Assembly: GCF_028765575.1 (NCBI RefSeq)
Contig: NZ_JARACO010000001.1
Coordinates: 310,001 to 374,000, forward strand
Direction of reading: 5' to 3'
DNA: 64,000 nucleotides
Origin: Aliivibrio sp. S3MY1
GTDB taxonomy: Bacteria > Pseudomonadota > Gammaproteobacteria > Enterobacterales > Vibrionaceae
Every line of letters starts with the position of its first letter. Position 1 is the first letter of the stretch. Of the stretch, positions 44,259 through 55,000 are shown piece after piece. Both the position numbers and the translations under genes were made by a program. Under the pieces are notes generated by a model. That model was not told the origin of the DNA. It made no database searches and was given only the letters and a program-made list of their open reading frames with translations.

Positions 44259-45899
44259 ATGATTGAGCAGTTCTTAGTCTTATCAGATAACAAATCTACC
44301 GTACATTTTGTTATTCCTGAAAATACTGAATCACCCCACCAAATTGAAGCAAGTCATATTTATCAAGCCTTAAAAAATACAGGTGTAAATAATTATTATC
44401 TCTTTGATAGTGAAATAGAAACTATAATTTCATCGATTAAAAATGGAAATGTATCTAACGTAAATGGAACTCTCATCTCACAACGTTTAGATGCGCAGTT
44501 ATCTATTGAGGTACAAGAAGATGAAATGGCCGCTATAATGACAGTAACTGGCGCTTATGGAGGCGTACCATTACGCGGCCCATTAATAATTGAAGCGCTA
44601 ACAAATAAACATATCTTAAAAGGAATTAATAAAGACAATCTCAAAGCATTATTGCTAAAAAGCAAAGATCTCGCACCAGGTGAAATAATCTCAGATATTA
44701 TTGCTATTGGACGTGAACCAATAGCAGGACAAGATACAATCTTTGAAACACTTGTCCCTAATATTCTTGAACGTGTATTAAAGCCACAAGAGACCGATGA
44801 TGGGTATGTCGACATGCGAAATCTCGGTGAGGTGATTAGCGTTACAAAAAATACACCTTTAATGAAAAAAACACCTGCAACTCAGGGAATAAACGGCCTG
44901 ACCATAACAGGTAAAACCGTCATTGCGGCTTCTGGAGTCGATTCTAATTTTCAACTTTACCCCGGCTCTTCTATCTCAGCAGTCGATCCAAATCTACTAC
45001 TTGCAGATATTGATGGCACACCTCTAATTCATGCCTCAGGTATCGCGATTGATAATCTTCTGACGGTAAAAAGTATTAACGCAACATCAGGTCATGTCTC
45101 ATTTAACGGCAGCATTTTCGTTCAGGAAGATATTGAACCTGGAATGAAAGTATCCGCAGAAGGAAGTATTACGGTTGGCGGGTTTATTGAAAATGCAGAA
45201 GTAAACGCCAAAGGTGATATTACCGTGATAAATGGCATCATTGGTCGACCTGTAGCGGACGAAGAACCATTAACTTGTAGTGTCACGGCAGAGGGGAAAG
45301 TAACAACAAAACTGGCTCAAAATGCGCATATAATGGCACACAACGACATTCATATTACTCTGCATGCAAACCACTGTACCCTTAAATCCTTAGGCTCTAT
45401 CTTTGTCATTGATCATACAGAAAAACACGGCACAATTAGTGGAGGAAAGGCTACAGCCAATGGTTTTATTAAGACTGCAAACTTAGGTATTGAAGGTGGG
45501 GCTTATACTAAAATCCAAGCTTTTCATGATTTTAATGCTCACAAGGAGACACTTCACGCACTTCAAAAGCGTCATGATGATGTAAGTTCACAAATCATAA
45601 AAATTGAACAAATTAATATTGAACGACAAGCTCCTGAATTAGCAGAAAAAATCCTCCGCTCAAAAGAAAAATCCAATCAAGATTTACTTACGTTAATATC
45701 AGCATTAAAACAAGAACAGAGCACTTTTAACTCTAACCTTAAGACAAATCATATCTTTGTTACGAATAAAATCTTTCCACGAGTAGATATCCAATTCAAT
45801 ACAGAGCACCTAGTGACAAAAAGAGAATATAGTCCAAGTAAGGTTTCTTATTCTGGATATGAGATTGATATCGAGCCGGTGATGATAGGCAAAAAATAA
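44259..45899 (+). CDS. FapA/DUF342-family protein
   Basis: The 546-residue protein (from ATG 44259, with GGAGAG three to eight bases upstream) has an N-terminal domain with a region DEMAAIMTVTGAYGGVPLRG. The central right-handed beta-helix-like repeats include VTAEGKVTTKLAQNAHIMAH, SLGSIFVIDH and NAEVNAKGDITVINGIIGRP. A coiled coil (about 445-510) and a beta-rich end close it. FapA-like proteins have been linked to flagellum number, polysaccharide-related or surface functions in different bacteria. No flagellar genes are nearby. Confidence 0.85.
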   Translation: MIEQFLVLSDNKSTVHFVIPENTESPHQIEASHIYQALKNTGVNNYYLFDSEIETIISSIKNGNVSNVNGTLISQRLDAQLSIEVQEDEMAAIMTVTGAYGGVPLRGPLIIEALTNKHILKGINKDNLKALLLKSKDLAPGEIISDIIAIGREPIAGQDTIFETLVPNILERVLKPQETDDGYVDMRNLGEVISVTKNTPLMKKTPATQGINGLTITGKTVIAASGVDSNFQLYPGSSISAVDPNLLLADIDGTPLIHASGIAIDNLLTVKSINATSGHVSFNGSIFVQEDIEPGMKVSAEGSITVGGFIENAEVNAKGDITVINGIIGRPVADEEPLTCSVTAEGKVTTKLAQNAHIMAHNDIHITLHANHCTLKSLGSIFVIDHTEKHGTISGGKATANGFIKTANLGIEGGAYTKIQAFHDFNAHKETLHALQKRHDDVSSQIIKIEQINIERQAPELAEKILRSKEKSNQDLLTLISALKQEQSTFNSNLKTNHIFVTNKIFPRVDIQFNTEHLVTKREYSPSKVSYSGYEIDIEPVMIGKK

Positions 45900-45921
45900 A
45901 CATCGTCTAGTATTTTATAGA

Positions 45922-45966
45922 CAAAAAAATAGCATTGGCAATTACGCTCAATGCTATTTTTATTTA
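45922..45966. terminator. bidirectional terminator between DUF342 gene and punC
   Basis: ATAGCATTG/CAATGCTAT with an 11-base loop is followed by TTTTATTT. An A run precedes it. Confidence 0.85.
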
Positions 45967-46007
45967 CTCTAACTAGAGTCGACGTTCTAAGCTGATTATT
46001 GCCCAGC

Positions 46008-47189
46008 TTATACCCTATTTTCTTCTTTATTTGATTTAAATACCAAAACCGCACCAATAAATAGGAATACCAATTGTAGTAGCATCACGCTACCCATTGA
46101 GATTGGACCTAAATAACTAATGCTTGATACCATCGCACTTGCTGCTACACAAAATAACATTTGTAAAAAGTTTAATAGACCTGAAGCAACTGTGCTGCCC
46201 TCTTTAAAGTCGATTAATGCATTGTTTACTACAATAGGGTAAACCGCGCCATTCGCTGCTGCTAAGAAACAAAATGGGATTAGCATTGGAATGATTGATG
46301 TCGGTTCCATGCGCCATGCAATTAAAAATACCACGCTCACACTCGCAATAGATAACTTTAAGATCCAAGGAAGTACCTTTTGGCTCTCAAAGCGCTCTAG
46401 TGCCCAACGACAACCATAACCACCAACAATAAATGCAATGGTCTGTGGAATGTAGCTCAAACCGATATCAGCACCTGAATAACCCATTTGAGTCATAACA
46501 AAAGGCGAGCCAGTTAACCATGCAAAGAAGATTGCAGAGCTTGCTGCATAAATCAGCATATTACCTGTGAATTTTTTTGACTTGATAACATCACGAAAAG
46601 TAATGGTTTTCGCATTAGAGTTAACCTCTTGAACAGGTTCTTTATCAGCAAACGTTCTTACTGCTAAGCCAACACCAATAATAGTTAACGTAACAAAAAT
46701 CATCGACCAACCATAGAACTTCTCAATAGCAGCACCCAGTAAAGGAGCTAATGCAGGAGAAAGAGCGACTAGTGGCATAATCGTTGCGAAAATACGTTGA
46801 GACGTTTTTGCATCATAACGTTGGATCACCATAGCTTGCCAAATTACGTTAGCGCTACAAGCACCTAATGCTTGAAAGAATCTCGCAACAAGTAACATTT
46901 CGACACTGGTTGAAAATGAAGCAACCAAGCTACTGATTGCAAAAATGCTTAAACCAATGATTAACGATTTTTTAGTGCCTAGTTTTTGAGTCAAACGACC
47001 GTAAAAAAGTTGACCTATCGCCATACCGAACAAGAAAATACTAAGGGTTAAACCAATCATGCTTTCGGTTGTTGCCAAATCACCACGAATAATATCGAAT
47101 GCAGGTAAATACATATCTGTTGCTAAAAATCCCAACATACTTAGGCCAGCAAGCCAGATATAAGGAATCGACTGTTTTTTGTTTTCCAT
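46008..47189 (-). CDS. punC: MFS purine-nucleoside transporter PunC (YdhC)
   Basis: The 393-residue, 12-helix DHA1-type MFS protein aligns by eye with E. coli PunC/YdhC: IWLAGLSMLGFLATDMYLPA, SANVIWQAMVIQRYDAK, MPLVALSPALAPLLGAAIEK, FFAWLTGSPFVMTQMGYSG and GLSYIPQTIAFIVGGYGCR. E. coli PunC imports purine nucleosides under PunR. ATG 47189 has GGAGAAG just upstream. A TTG at 47201 in the same frame is rejected. It is divergent from punR. Confidence 0.85.
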   Translation of the reverse strand: MENKKQSIPYIWLAGLSMLGFLATDMYLPAFDIIRGDLATTESMIGLTLSIFLFGMAIGQLFYGRLTQKLGTKKSLIIGLSIFAISSLVASFSTSVEMLLVARFFQALGACSANVIWQAMVIQRYDAKTSQRIFATIMPLVALSPALAPLLGAAIEKFYGWSMIFVTLTIIGVGLAVRTFADKEPVQEVNSNAKTITFRDVIKSKKFTGNMLIYAASSAIFFAWLTGSPFVMTQMGYSGADIGLSYIPQTIAFIVGGYGCRWALERFESQKVLPWILKLSIASVSVVFLIAWRMEPTSIIPMLIPFCFLAAANGAVYPIVVNNALIDFKEGSTVASGLLNFLQMLFCVAASAMVSSISYLGPISMGSVMLLQLVFLFIGAVLVFKSNKEENRV

Positions 47190-47319
47190 GTTCTTCTCCA
47201 AAGCTGAACATATTTAAAATCCGTTGCATTCTATGTGCTAGTTGCTACTCTTGTGAAACGATATAATTTGCACTTAGCATCAATATTTTTGATGTGTTCA
47301 ATTCACCATCAGGTTTTCT

Positions 47320-48228
47320 ATGTTTTCTTATCATGAATTAATCACGATTGAGTCCGTTGCTCGTCTTGGTAGCTTTAGCCGCGCGGCAGAAGAGTTACAC
47401 AAAGTACCAAGTGCAATTAGCTATACAATTAAGTCTGTAGAAGATCGATTAACGGTAACTCTTTTTACTCGTTTACATCGCAAAGTCGTATTAACCGCTG
47501 CCGGTGAATATTTTGTAGAGCAAGCAAGAAAGTTACTTAAAGAGATGGAAGATATTCGTTTAAATACACAACGTGTTGCTAATGGATGGCAACAAAGTGT
47601 CTCGGTTGCTTTAGATACTGTAGTTCGTGAAGATAGCGTAAATCAATTAGTACGTGATTTTTATGCTACTTTTCCTGATATCGAGCTGCAACTCACCATG
47701 GAAGTATTTAATGGCGTGTGGGATGCCCTAATGACAGGCAGAGCTGATATTTGCATTGGAGCAACGGCAACAATACCTATTGGTGGTAATTTCTCTTATC
47801 GCCCTATGGGAGAGCTTTCATGGGATTTTGTCATGAGTATCTCTCATCCTCTTGCAAATTATAATGGTGCGATTCCTGATTCTGAATTAATGAAATACCC
47901 CGTGATCTGTTTAGAAGATACATCTCGTATGCTGCCAAAAAGAACAACCTGGCAATTGGATAATCAACGTCGTTTAATCGTTCCTAACTGGCACAGTGCT
48001 GAGCAATGTTTTATTGATGGTTTAGGTGTGGGAGTAATGCCAAGCCATAAAGCTAAACGCTTACTCTCGGCAGGGAAGATTATTAATAAAAAAATTGAAA
48101 ATAACATTGCTCCAAGTCCGTGTTGCTTAGCCTGGAATACAAACAATCAATCCATTGCGATTCAGTGGTTATTAGATTATCTCGGGGAAACGGAGAAACT
48201 GAATACTGAATGGTTAAAAGAGATATAA
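47320..48228 (+). CDS. punR: LysR-family regulator PunR (YdhB)
   Basis: The 302-residue protein matches E. coli PunR: ARLGSFSRAAEELHKVPSAI and SYTIKSVEDRLTVTLF in the helix-turn-helix, then EVFNGVWDALMTGRADICIG, LEDTSRMLPKRTTWQLDNQ and LLDYLGETEKLNTEWL at the end. PunR activates the adjacent transporter gene in response to purines. The 130-bp gap to punC should hold its site. Confidence 0.86.
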   Translation: MFSYHELITIESVARLGSFSRAAEELHKVPSAISYTIKSVEDRLTVTLFTRLHRKVVLTAAGEYFVEQARKLLKEMEDIRLNTQRVANGWQQSVSVALDTVVREDSVNQLVRDFYATFPDIELQLTMEVFNGVWDALMTGRADICIGATATIPIGGNFSYRPMGELSWDFVMSISHPLANYNGAIPDSELMKYPVICLEDTSRMLPKRTTWQLDNQRRLIVPNWHSAEQCFIDGLGVGVMPSHKAKRLLSAGKIINKKIENNIAPSPCCLAWNTNNQSIAIQWLLDYLGETEKLNTEWLKEI

Positions 48229-48266
48229 AAAAATGCCGATGATCTTATGATCATCGGCATTTTTTA
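48227..48266. terminator. strong bidirectional terminator
   Basis: AAAATGCCGATGATC/GATCATCGGCATTTT is a perfect 15-bp stem with loop TTAT, between punR and the convergent pdxH. Confidence 0.93.
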
Positions 48267-48288
48267 AATCATCACGATCACGTCAAGA

Positions 48289-48924
48289 TCATGGCGCTAA
48301 TCGGTCGATCGCCCATTCTTCTTGATCTTTACTGTATATGAATCGATCATGCAGACGATGATCGCCCCCCTGCCAAAACTCTATCGATTCAATATTAACT
48401 CTAAAACCGCCCCAGAATTTAGGAACAGGGATCTCGCCCTGAGCAAATTTTTGCTTCAGTTCAAGATACTTGCCTTCAAGTGCCGAACGAGCGGTCAATC
48501 GGCTACTTTGTTTACTAGCCCATGCTGCAATTTGGCTCTCTTTTGGCCTTGAAGTGAAATACTTCATATTTTCTAACGCTGAAAGCTTTACTGCCGTACC
48601 AGTAATATGAACTTGTCGCTCAAGAGGATGCCAAGGAAAGTGCAAAGAAATTTTGCTGTGTTCTTCAAGATGCTGTGCTTTTCGAGAAGCAAGATTGGTA
48701 TAAAAAACAAATCCTGTTTTATCAAAATGCTTCAATAGCACGATACGTTGAAATGGTTGTCCATTTTTATCAACCGTCGCCACAGTCATCGCTGTTGGGT
48801 CAGTTAGTTTTGCTTCTACCGCCTGCTTCAACCACAGTTCAAATAAATCAACAGGTTCTTGCGGTAAATCAGCTCTACGTAAGCCCCCAAGGCTGTAATC
48901 ACGACGAATATCTTCTAATTCCAT
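48289..48924 (-). CDS. pdxH: pyridoxine/pyridoxamine 5'-phosphate oxidase
   Basis: The 211-residue FMN enzyme has [50 protein letters not shown], then [17 protein letters not shown] and the PLP/FMN-binding [20 protein letters not shown], with the terminal [10 protein letters not shown]. It makes pyridoxal phosphate. Length is typical (about 210-218). Confidence 0.96.
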   Translation of the reverse strand: MELEDIRRDYSLGGLRRADLPQEPVDLFELWLKQAVEAKLTDPTAMTVATVDKNGQPFQRIVLLKHFDKTGFVFYTNLASRKAQHLEEHSKISLHFPWHPLERQVHITGTAVKLSALENMKYFTSRPKESQIAAWASKQSSRLTARSALEGKYLELKQKFAQGEIPVPKFWGGFRVNIESIEFWQGGDHRLHDRFIYSKDQEEWAIDRLAP

Positions 48925-48985
48925 GTAAATCTCACTTCGACTTGTTTGTTGAAATTGTGCTCTTTTGAACAGCCTTAAACAAGGG

Positions 48986-49022
48986 GCTAAAATAAAAAAG
49001 GACCAAAAACAGGCCCTTAATT
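48986..49022 (-). terminator. terminator after the adhesin gene
   Basis: On the minus strand AAGGGCC/GGTCCTT (one G-U pair) with loop TGTTTTT is followed by TTTTATTTT, 20 bp past the adhesin stop. Confidence 0.75.
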
Positions 49023-49039
49023 TAAGATTGATACACTAA

Positions 49040-52000
49040 TTAAGTAATATCATCTAATTTAAACATTTGATCGTTCAACAATTTAGTCAGTATTTCTGAT
49101 TGATTAGAGAAGTTAGCGTCTTCTAATCCAAATGAATCAACTGCGCCTTCAACAATGATTTCATGGGCGTTACCTGCATCATCTGTAATGGATAGAGTTA
49201 GATCATCTCCGCTTTCAGATACTTTTATATGACCTAAAAGATCAGTCATATTCATTTCCTCATCAAAACCACTGATAATTTCAGTTAGGTCAATTAAGTC
49301 CTCACCGACAGTAAAGTCTTTGATGGTGTCAGTACCTGTATCAGCTCCTTGATCAACCCACTTAAAGATGTCTTCTCCTGCACCACCGGTAAGAATATCA
49401 TTACCAAGCCCACCAATTAAGATATCGTTACCTGAGCCGCCAGTTAAAATATCATCTCCTAAGCCGCCACGCAGAACATCATCACCTGAGCCGCCATCTA
49501 AATAATCATCACCTTCAGCACCATAAATTAAATCAATCCCTCCTTCGCCAAACACATGATCATCGCCAGCTCCAGCATGCGCAGCATCAATATGTGCTAC
49601 AGGAGAATAACCAGAGATGAATGATTCTAAATCTTGATCATTTAATTTACTCGCATCAGAACCAGTTGCAAATAAAGCCCTTTCTTCATCTGCTATATCA
49701 TATGCACTTTGAGTTTCATCGTAACCTGCAGTATGACTGTCTCCTAAGTGAATAATGTCGTTTCCTGCACCTGACGCAACATGATCATTACCAGCACCAC
49801 TATTAATCACATTTGCATCATCAATAATATAGGTTTGGCCATGAACACCAGGAGTAATCGATTGAACCGAACCTTTTGTAATTTGATCCGCAAAATCTCC
49901 ACCTTGTACTTTTGAAGTGTCGATTGGGTCTGTATTGGTACCAGACTCAACAATCATTAACTCTAAGAATTGTGGTTCACTTCTTGCCGTATCACCATTT
50001 AATGTTTCTGTAGCAACGGCCGTAACGGCAAGAGTAAAGGATCCGGTATAAGAAGAATTAATTACCATTTTTCCAGTAGATAATTGATCAGCAGTTAAAG
50101 TGACTTTGCCATTTTCTGGAGTGATATAAATACCATCAACCAATACAAATGCGTCCACTGGTAAATTAGCAATTTCGTAGCTTAATACTTCAGAACCATC
50201 GGTATCATTAAGGTTAGCATCAATATAATCACTCAGTATAATATGAGTTTGAGCTCCTTCATTACCAGCTTGAACTCCATTATGCTCTTCGATATCGAGG
50301 TTATCTATCAATACACCACGACCTGAATTATGATGTTTACCTGTTGATACTAATTGGATATTTTGAGGCGTAGAAGACCCATAAAAACTGACTTGGATTG
50401 AATTCCAATCTAATCCTTGGTCTTTAGGGCTACTTCCACTCCACGAACCAACAACAACACCATCAACTACAATATCAAAAGAGTTATATTCAGAGCCATA
50501 GCCTGGGCGAGGAGCAACATCTAAAGTAAGTGTATATAGTTTATCTTCTTGAGTATCTATATCTCTTTCAATGCCTTTAGTTGAATCAAAATTTGAAGAT
50601 GAATTTAATTCAATAAATTGCTTACCATCACTACCATGAACAATACCACCTTCGCTCATATTAGAGCCGCTGTTCCAAGTTTCTATTGCATCTTCACCTT
50701 CTATTGGCGTCCATCCATCAACTCCTGATGAGAATTGTTTTTTATCGTCTTCAGGTTGATCTTCAAAACTTGATTCTAGTAGCGTTTTTGATTGTGTTGC
50801 GATAGTTAAATTTGGTGTATCTGCAACAGCATCAATATTGATTGTTACTGTTGCTGTATCACTACCACCTTTTCCATCGCTAATAGTGTAATCAAAAGTA
50901 ACTTCACCGCTAAAATTTGGTGCTGGTGTAAATTCAATTTCACCATCCGAATTAATAATTGCTGAACCAGATGATGGGTTAGTAATGCTTATTAGTGATA
51001 GTAAGTCATCATCTAAGTCAGAATCATTGCCTAACAAGTCCTGCAAGCTAATAACAAAAGGTTTGTCTTCTTGAGCGGAAAAGCTATCGTTCCCTGCAAT
51101 CGGAGCGCTATTTTCAAGATAAATCACTTCATCTGAACCAACAAAATTATCATCGCCAAGTGATAATTCTGCTGAAATATTTACTTTATTACCACTTGCT
51201 GGTGCATCCGCTTCTCTTGTTAATGATCCTGCATTTATATCACCTTGAGTTAATGTGTACTCTTCTGCCTGCCCATCAATAGTTATCAGAAGAAGCATAC
51301 CTGCAGTTGCTGCTGGTGGTAATACTATTGTTGCAGTTACTCTACCTTCAAGTTCAGCTTTAGTTAGAACCCCATTATTATTTTTATCATCAATAATAGT
51401 GACTTCTGGCGTTAATAATTCTTCTATTGTTTTATGATCATCATTAAATTTAAATTCTTCAAAATCTCTGAAGATATTTTCATCGCCATCTTTATCGATG
51501 ATGACAATTTCACCATGCTCATTAACACTAATTTGGCACTCTGATAGGTTTGAGTTAAGTACAGCGGTATCTGTACCTGCACCACCATCTACAACGACAC
51601 GATCGTTTAAGTCGTCATTATTCAAATAGAGGGTATCATCTCCATCACCGAGTAATGCATAATCATCAAGATTATCGGTATTTATAAAATCTCCATTGAA
51701 GTATTGTATTGAATCTGATTCTTCACTTGTATTGCCCGTTGCATCTGTTTGAACAACGGTTACCTGATAATGAACCATCTCATCTAAACCACTAAAGTCA
51801 GATACCCAAGTTCCATCAGGCTGAACAAGTGCTGTGCCTTGTTGAGTTTTACCATCACCATCTACGATATAAATCGCAATGGTTGCTCCTGGTTCTCCTG
51901 TTCCGTGAATAGTAACAATAGAGTTATCACTTGCTGCAGAGTCATCTGTAATGTTTGTGATCGCTGGAGCGTCTGGTGCAATTTCATCTATATCGTCCAC

Positions 52001-55000
52001 ACCAATGGTGAAATCTTTCTCGCTGGTTGAGCCATCGGTGGAAATCGCAACCACCGTGATGGTATGACTTGCCGCGGTTTCATGATCAAGATTGCCTGCC
52101 ACCGTGACCACGCCTGTAACTGGATCAATAACAAACAAGCCATTGGCGTCGTCGCTCAAGCTGTAGCTCACCGTGTCACCATCCGCGTCTGTCGCGGTCG
52201 CTGTAATGTTGACTACATCCCCAATCACTGCGTTCTCAGAGACGGTATTGTTGTCTGTGTCGCTGTCGCTCACAGGACCGACCGCATTATCGGTATCGCC
52301 TTGACCAGTTATCGTGCCATCGGCGTTATCCACGCCAATGGTAAAGTCTTTGCTGCTGGTTGAGCCATCAGTCGAAGTCGCAACCACCGTGATGGTATGA
52401 CTTGCCGCGGTTTCATGATCAAGATTACCCGCCACCGTGACCACGCCTGTAACTGGGTCGATAACAAACAAGCCATTAGCATCATCGCTTAAGCTGTAGC
52501 TCACCGTATCGCCATCCGCGTCTGTCGCGGTCGCGGTGATATTGACCACATCCCCGATGGCGGCATTTTCTGAAATCGTGTTCGCATCACTATCAGTGTC
52601 TGCTACCGGACCGACCGCATTATCGGTATCGCCTTGACCAGTTATCGTGCCATCGGCGTTATCCACGCCAATGGTAAAGTCTTTGCTGCTGGTTGAGCCA
52701 TCAGTCGAAGTAGCAACCACCGTGATGGTATGACTTGCCGCGGTTTCATGATCAAGATTACCCGCCACCGTGACCACGCCTGTAACTGGATCGATAACAA
52801 ACAAGCCATTAGCATCATCGCTTAAGCTGTAGCTCACCGTATCGCCATCCGCGTCGGTCGCCGTTGCCGTGATATTGACCACATCCCCGATCGCGGCATT
52901 TTCAGAGACGCTATTGTTGTCTGTGTCGCTGTCGCTCACAGGACCGACCGCATTATCGGTATCGCCTTGACCAGTTGTCGTGCCATCGGCGTTCTCCACA
53001 CCAATGGTGAAATCTTTCTTGCTGGTTGAGCCATCGGTGGAAGTCGCAACCACCGTGATGGTATGACTTGCCGCGGTTTCATGATCAAGATTACCCGCCA
53101 CCGTGACCACGCCTGCAACTGGATCGATAACAAACAAGCCATTGGCATCATCGCTTAAGTTGTAGCTCACCGTGTCGCCATCCGCATCGGCCGCGGTCGC
53201 CGTGATGTTAACCACATCCCCAATCACTGCGTTCTCAGAGACGGTATTGTTGTCCGTGTCACTGTCACTCACCGGACCGACCGCATTATCGGTATCGCCT
53301 TGACCAGTTATCGTGCCATCGGCGTTCTCCACGCCAATGGTGAAATCTTTCTCGCTGGTTGAGCCATCGGTGGAAGTAGCAACCACCGTAATGGTATGAC
53401 TTGCCGCGGTTTCATGATCAAGATTGCCTGCCACCGTGACCACGCCTGTAACTGGATCGATAACAAACAAGCCATTAGCATCATCGCTTAAGCTGTAGCT
53501 CACCGTATCGCCATCCGCGTCTGTGGCGGTCGCTATAATGTTGACTACATCGCCGATTGCTGCATTTTCTGAAATCGTGTTCGCATCACTATCGGTATCT
53601 GCTACCGGACCGACCGCATTATCGGTGTCACCTTGACCAGTTGTCGTGCCATCGGCGTTCTCCACGCCAATGGTGAAATCTTTCTCGCTGGTTGAGCCAT
53701 CAGTGGAAGTCGCAACCACCGTGATGGTATGACTTGCCGCGGTTTCATGATCAAGATTGCCTGCCACCGTGACCACGCCTGTAACTGGATCGATAACAAA
53801 CAAGCCATTGGCATCATCGCTTAAGCTGTAGCTCACCGCGTCACCATCCGCATCGATCGCCGTTGCCGTGATGTTGACCACATCGCCGATTGCGGCATTT
53901 TCTGAAATCGTGTTCGCATCACTATCGGTATCTGCTACCGGACCGACCGCATTATCGGTGTCACCTTGACCAGTTGTCGTGCCATCGGCGTTCTCCACAC
54001 CTATAGTAAATTCTTTCTCGCTGGTTGAGCCATCGGTGGAAGTCGCAACCACCGTGATGGTATGACTTGCCGCGGTTTCATGATCAAGATTGCCTGCCAC
54101 CGTGACCACGCCTGTAACTGGATCGATAACAAACAAGCCATTGGCATCATCGCTCAAGCTGTAGTTCACCGTGTCACCATCCGCATCGATCGCCGTTGCC
54201 GTGATGTTGACCACATCGCCGATGGCGGCATTTTCTGAAATCGTGTTCGCATCACTATCAGTGTCTGCTACCGGACCGACCGCATTATCGGTATCGCCTT
54301 GACCAGTTATCGTGCCATCGGCGTTCTCCACGCCAATGGTGAAATCTTTCTCGCTGGTTGAGCCATCGGTGGAAGTCGCAACCACCGTGATGATATGACT
54401 TGCCGCGGTTTCATGATCAAGATTACCTGCCACCGTGACCACGCCTGTAACTGGATCGATAACAAACAAGCCATTGGCGTCGTCGCTCAAGCTGTAGCTC
54501 ACCGTGTCACCATCCGCGTCGGTCGCCGTTGCCGTGATATTGACCACATCCCCGATGGCGGCATTTTCAGAGACGCTATTGTTGTCTGTGTCGCTGTCGC
54601 TCACAGGACCGACCGCATTATCGGTATCGCCTTGACCAGTTATCGTGCCATCGGCATTCTCCACGCCAATGGTAAAGTCTTTGCTGCTGGTTGAGCCATC
54701 AGTTGAAGTCGCAACCACCGTGATGGTATGACTTGCCGCGGTTTCATGATCAAGATTGCCTGCCACCGTGACCACGCCTGTAACTGGATCAATAACAAAC
54801 AAGCCATTGGCATCATCGCTTAAGCTGTAGCTCACCGTATCGCCATCCGCATCGGTCGCCGTTGCCGTGATATTGACCACATCCCCGATGGCGGCATTTT
54901 CTGAAATCGTGTTCGCATCACTATCAGTGTCTGCTACCGGACCGACCGCATTATCGGTATCGCCTTGACCAGTTATCGTGCCATCGGCGTTATCCACGCC

